64,000 nucleotides of DNA, taken from assembly GCF_030817655.1 (NCBI RefSeq), contig NZ_JAUSZM010000003.1:6262001-6326000 (forward strand), read 5' to 3'. Source of the stretch: Streptomyces sp. V4I2. GTDB lineage: Bacteria; Actinomycetota; Actinomycetes; Streptomycetales; Streptomycetaceae. A program made the position numbers and the translations under genes. The notes beneath the pieces were generated by a model. That model did not search any database and was not told the DNA's origin. It was given only the letters and a program-made list of their open reading frames with translations. Below are positions 60,767-64,000 of this stretch, piece after piece. Within the stretch, counting starts at the first letter, position 1; each line of letters opens with the position of its first letter.

Positions 60767-62127
60767 GCCCGTACCTCGCCGCTGAAGACCTCTCGATGTT
60801 CGGCACCGATCCCTGGTGGCTGGTCGTCGTCAAGGCGGTGTTCTGCTTCGCCTTCCTGATGCTGACCGTGCTGTTCTCCATCGTGTGGGAGCGCAAGGTC
60901 GTCGCCTGGATGCAGCTGCGCATCGGCCCCAACCGGCACGGCCCCTGGGGCATGCTCCAGTCGCTCGCCGACGGCATGAAGCTGATGCTCAAGGAAGACG
61001 TCGTCGTCAAGCGCGCGGACAAGGTGGTGTACATCCTCGCGCCGATCGTCGCGGCCATCCCGGCCTTCATGGCGATCGCGGTGATCCCCTTCGGGCCGGC
61101 CGGCAACGAGATCTCGATCTTCGGCCACCGCACCGCGATGCAGCTCACCGACCTGCCGATCGCGATGCTCTACATCCTCGCGGTCGCCTCGGTCGGCATC
61201 TACGGCATCGTCCTCGCGGGCTGGAGTTCCGGATCCACCTACCCGCTCCTCGGCGGTCTGCGCTCCTGCGCGCAGATGATCTCGTACGAGATCGCCATGG
61301 GCGCCGCGTTCGCCTCGGTGTTCCTCTACTCGGGATCGATGTCGACCTCGACGATCGTCGAGCAGCAGCACGACCGCTGGTACATCGTCCTGCTGCCGGT
61401 CTCCTTCGTGATCTACATCGTGACGATGGTGGGCGAGACCAACCGCGCCCCCTTCGACATGCCGGAGTCCGAGGGCGACCTGGTGGGCGGCTTCAACACC
61501 GAGTACTCGTCGATCAAGTTCGCGATGTTCATGCTCGCCGAGTACGTGAACATGGTGACGGTCTCGGCCGTGTCCGTGACGCTCTTCCTGGGTGGCTGGC
61601 GGGCTCCATGGCCGGTCAGCACCTTCTGGGAGGGCGCGAACCACGGCTGGTGGCCGATGCTCTGGTTCGTCGTCAAGGTGCAGCTGCTGCTGTTCTTCTT
61701 CATCTGGCTGCGCGGCACCCTCCCGCGTGTCCGCTACGACCAGCTGATGAAGCTCGGCTGGAAGGTCCTCATCCCGGTCTCCCTGGTGTGGCTGATGCTC
61801 GTGGCCACCGTGAGGACCCTCAGGAACGAGAACTACGACTTCGCCGACATCGCCCTCTACATCGGCGGCGGCGTCCTCGTCCTGCTGCTGCTCTCCTTCG
61901 TCGTCGACATGTTCCGCGAGAAGGCGAGGGTGGCCGAGCGGCCCCTCGAGGAACCGGTCGGCTTCGACCCGATGGCGGGCGGGTTCCCCGTGCCTCCGCT
62001 GCCGGGGCAGGAGCTTCCGCCGGTGCCGCGGCGCAGTCCGCGCCGCGAGCGCGAGTTGATTGTCAGTGGTGGACCGGATACTGCGAGTGACGGATCTTCG
62101 GATGGAAAGGAGGCGTCCGATGGCTGA
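60763..62127 (+). CDS. nuoH: NADH-quinone oxidoreductase subunit H
   Basis: 454 residues with eight membrane helices. ERKVVAWMQLRIGPNRHGPW and GETNRAPFDMPESEGDLVGG then FNTEYSSIKFAMFMLAEYVN are the subunit's quinone-channel motifs. A Pro-rich C-terminal tail of about 65 residues (PLPGQELPPVPRRSPRRERE) is an actinobacterial addition. Overlaps nuoI by eight bases. Confidence 0.96.
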   Translation: MSPYLAAEDLSMFGTDPWWLVVVKAVFCFAFLMLTVLFSIVWERKVVAWMQLRIGPNRHGPWGMLQSLADGMKLMLKEDVVVKRADKVVYILAPIVAAIPAFMAIAVIPFGPAGNEISIFGHRTAMQLTDLPIAMLYILAVASVGIYGIVLAGWSSGSTYPLLGGLRSCAQMISYEIAMGAAFASVFLYSGSMSTSTIVEQQHDRWYIVLLPVSFVIYIVTMVGETNRAPFDMPESEGDLVGGFNTEYSSIKFAMFMLAEYVNMVTVSAVSVTLFLGGWRAPWPVSTFWEGANHGWWPMLWFVVKVQLLLFFFIWLRGTLPRVRYDQLMKLGWKVLIPVSLVWLMLVATVRTLRNENYDFADIALYIGGGVLVLLLLSFVVDMFREKARVAERPLEEPVGFDPMAGGFPVPPLPGQELPPVPRRSPRRERELIVSGGPDTASDGSSDGKEASDG

Positions 62128-62770
62128 GGAGCCCAAGGAGGCCGGGCAGACGAAGCCTGGCTTCCAGAACCCTGTGGCCGGCTTCGGCGTGACCTTCAAG
62201 GCCATGTTCAAGAAGCGGCTGACCGAGCAGTACCCGGAGCAGCAGAAGACCACTGCCCCCCGGTTCCACGGACGGCACCAGCTCAACCGCCATCCGGACG
62301 GCCTGGAGAAGTGCGTCGGCTGCGAGCTGTGCGCCTGGGCCTGCCCCGCCGACGCCATCTATGTGGAGGGCGCCGACAACACCGACGAGGAGCGCTACTC
62401 GCCGGGCGAGCGGTACGGCCGCGTCTACCAGATCAACTACGCCCGCTGCATCCTGTGCGGCCTGTGCATCGAGGCGTGCCCCACGCGCGCGCTCACGATG
62501 ACCAACGAGTTCGAGCTGGCCGACTCCAGCCGCGCCAACCTCATCTACACCAAGGAGCAGCTGCTCGCCGGCCTCGAAGAGGGCATGGTCGACAGCCCGC
62601 ACTCCATCTTCCCGGGGACGGACGAACAGGACTACTACCGGGGCCTGGTGACCGAGGCAGCGCCCGGCACGGTGCAGCAGGTCGCGCTCTCCAAGGGCGA
62701 GGTTCCGCAGGAGGCCGCGTCGACCTTCGGCGAGGACGAGCCGACGTCGGAGAAGGTGATCGGCCGATGA
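62120..62770 (+). CDS. nuoI: NADH-quinone oxidoreductase subunit I
   Basis: 216 residues. Two 4Fe-4S motifs, CVGCELCAWACPAD and CILCGLCIEACPTRA, carry clusters N6a and N6b that lead to NuoB. ATG at 62120 with GGAAAGGAGG at 62104-62113 inside nuoH. Overlaps nuoJ by ATGA. Confidence 0.97.
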   Translation: MAEEPKEAGQTKPGFQNPVAGFGVTFKAMFKKRLTEQYPEQQKTTAPRFHGRHQLNRHPDGLEKCVGCELCAWACPADAIYVEGADNTDEERYSPGERYGRVYQINYARCILCGLCIEACPTRALTMTNEFELADSSRANLIYTKEQLLAGLEEGMVDSPHSIFPGTDEQDYYRGLVTEAAPGTVQQVALSKGEVPQEAASTFGEDEPTSEKVIGR

Positions 62771-63609
62771 GCGCGCAACTCGCCGCCTACTCCACCTCCA
62801 CCGGAGAGGCCTTCCAGTTCTGGGTCCTCGGCACCGTTGCCGTGATCGGCGCCCTGTGCACCGTCTTCATGAAGCGGGCCGTGCACAGCGCGCTCTGTCT
62901 CGCCGGAACCATGATCATCCTGGCCGTGTTCTACCTCGCCAACGGCGCCTACTTCCTCGGCGTCGTCCAGATCGTCGTCTACACCGGCGCGATCATGATG
63001 CTGTTCCTGTTCGTGGTGATGCTCGTCGGCGTCACCGCGGCGGACTCCCTGAAGGAGACCATCAAGGGCCAGCGCTGGCTGGCCCTGACCTGCGGGCTCG
63101 GCTTCGGCATCCTGCTGTTCGCGGGCATCGGCAACGCCTCCCTGACGGAGTTCAACGGCCTCGCCCAGGCGAACGCGAGCGGCAATGTGGAGGGCCTGGC
63201 GGCCCTCATCTTCACGAAGTACGTCTTCGCCTTCGAGATCACCGGCGCCCTGCTGATCACGGCCGCCGTCGGCGCCATGGTGCTCACACACCGCGAGCGC
63301 ACCGAGCGGGCCAAGACCCAGCGCGAGCTGTCCGAGGAGCGCGTCCGCGAGGGCAAGCACCTGCCGCCGCTGCCGGCGCCCGGTGTGTACGCCCGGCACA
63401 ACGCCGTGGACATCGCGGGCCTGCTGCCCGACGGCACCCCGTCCGACCTCACCGTCAGCAAGACGCTGCGGGAGCGCGGCCAGATCCGTGACGTGTCGCA
63501 GGAGGCGCTCAACGACCTGCGGGCCCTGGAGCAGCGCGCCGAGGAGCGCCTGGAGCGCACCGGGATCGAGCAGGCCAACCTCAAGCGGTCCGAGGAGGCG
63601 TCGAAGTGA
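62767..63609 (+). CDS. nuoJ: NADH-quinone oxidoreductase subunit J
   Basis: 280 residues with five membrane helices in the first 175 (HSALCLAGTMIILAVFYLAN, then VVQIVVYTGAIMMLFLFVVM, the conserved NuoJ helix). The remaining 100 residues are a charged cytoplasmic tail. Proton-pumping membrane arm. GTGA overlap with nuoK. Confidence 0.95.
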   Translation: MSAQLAAYSTSTGEAFQFWVLGTVAVIGALCTVFMKRAVHSALCLAGTMIILAVFYLANGAYFLGVVQIVVYTGAIMMLFLFVVMLVGVTAADSLKETIKGQRWLALTCGLGFGILLFAGIGNASLTEFNGLAQANASGNVEGLAALIFTKYVFAFEITGALLITAAVGAMVLTHRERTERAKTQRELSEERVREGKHLPPLPAPGVYARHNAVDIAGLLPDGTPSDLTVSKTLRERGQIRDVSQEALNDLRALEQRAEERLERTGIEQANLKRSEEASK

Positions 63610-63905
63610 ACCCCGTCAACTACCTCTATCTCGCCGCCCTGTTGTTCACGATCGGCGCCACCGGGGTGCTGATCAGGCGCAACGCGATCGTCGTGTTCAT
63701 GTGCGTCGAGCTGATGCTCAACGCCTGCAACCTCGCGTTCGTCGCCTTCTCCCGGATGCACGGCAACCTCGACGGCCAGATCATCGCCTTCTTCACGATG
63801 GTCGTCGCCGCCGCGGAGGTCGTGGTCGGGCTCGCGATCATCGTGTCGCTGTTCCGTTCCCGCCACTCGGCCTCGGTCGACGACGCCAGCCTGATGAAGC
63901 TGTAA
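63606..63905 (+). CDS. nuoK: NADH-quinone oxidoreductase subunit K
   Basis: 99 residues, three membrane helices, with the two buried acidic residues in VVFMCVELMLNACNLAFVAF and AAAEVVVGLAIIVSLF, as in all MrpC/NuoK proteins. Starts at GTG 63606 overlapping the nuoJ stop. Confidence 0.97.
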   Translation: MNPVNYLYLAALLFTIGATGVLIRRNAIVVFMCVELMLNACNLAFVAFSRMHGNLDGQIIAFFTMVVAAAEVVVGLAIIVSLFRSRHSASVDDASLMKL

Positions 63906-63919
63906 GGGGTCGCTGAACC

Positions 63920-64000
63920 GTGACTAATGCTGAGAACCTGATTGCGCTGCTCGTCGCGGCGCCCCTGCTCGGAGCGGCGGTCCTGCTGTGCGGCGGCCGG
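63920..64000 (+). CDS. nuoL: NADH-quinone oxidoreductase subunit L, N-terminal fragment at window edge
   Basis: GTG at 63920, 14 bases after nuoK. Only 27 codons are visible (VTNAENLIALLVAAPLLGAA then VLLCGGR), a first hydrophobic helix consistent with NuoL, which always follows nuoK. Identity rests on operon position and this helix. The rest is beyond the window. Confidence 0.85.
   Translation, partial: MTNAENLIALLVAAPLLGAAVLLCGGR

Overview
This is a contiguous high-GC stretch of an actinobacterial chromosome, almost certainly from a Streptomyces. The evidence is the near-total G or C at third codon positions, frequent GTG starts, ATGA/GTGA/TGATG stop-start overlaps, and a gene order that from memory matches the core region of S. 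coelicolor running from the cytochrome c maturation genes to the nuo operon. No tRNA, rRNA or CRISPR array was seen.

Layout. Bases 1-4250 hold the 3' end of resB, ccsB, an ECF sigma factor coupled to a membrane partner, and a SRPBCC protein. Bases 4246-11730 hold a STAND-like ATPase coupled to a membrane-anchored periplasmic-binding-fold protein, a yeast-type cytosine deaminase with a 2-oxoglutarate oxygenase, a divergent PucR regulator and a CDP-alcohol transferase. Bases 11750-16830 hold a collapsed IS200/IS605-type element, an orphan ChvE-like sugar-binding lipoprotein, a TTA-containing gene and an NCS1 permease. Bases 16916-23065 hold the first menaquinone block (UbiD-like, mqnP, UbiX-like, Lrp, mqnE) followed by udgX. 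Bases 23211-30190 hold a tightly coupled seven-gene operon that looks like an undescribed amino-acid-derived small-molecule pathway. Bases 30500-38730 hold fatty acyl/steroid genes, a decayed azlCD locus and a cold-shock gene. Bases 39069-51160 hold mqnA, a Ser/Thr kinase with prepilin peptidase, mqnC, a GH18 lipoprotein broken by a 44-base G run, a NodB-acyltransferase chimera, menG, a geranylgeranyl-reductase-type flavoprotein and peptide deformylase. Bases 51490-64000 hold an NlpC/P60 hydrolase and nuoA to nuoL (cut by the window edge).

How the genes fit together. The window is dominated by respiratory-chain supply. MqnA, MqnE and MqnC are steps of the futalosine route. The UbiA/UbiD/UbiX-type proteins and MenG do tail attachment, decarboxylation and methylation. 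The flavoprotein at 49240 is a candidate for saturating the prenyl tail. Complex I (nuo) reduces the quinone, and ResB/CcsB mature cytochromes c. A Rex-like operator (52924-52939) in front of nuoA would tie complex I to NADH/NAD+. Several menaquinone genes appear to start on leaderless transcripts.

The second theme is decay by short deletions. There are two TnpB/omega-RNA relics (904-1017 and 11751-12306), an azlC/XRE-cupin deletion scar, a NodB-acyltransferase fusion, a frameshifted GNAT and an oxidoreductase fragment. The most novel-looking items are the operon at 23211-30190, the two TnpB relics that keep their guide-RNA-like 3' ends, and the poly-G tract.
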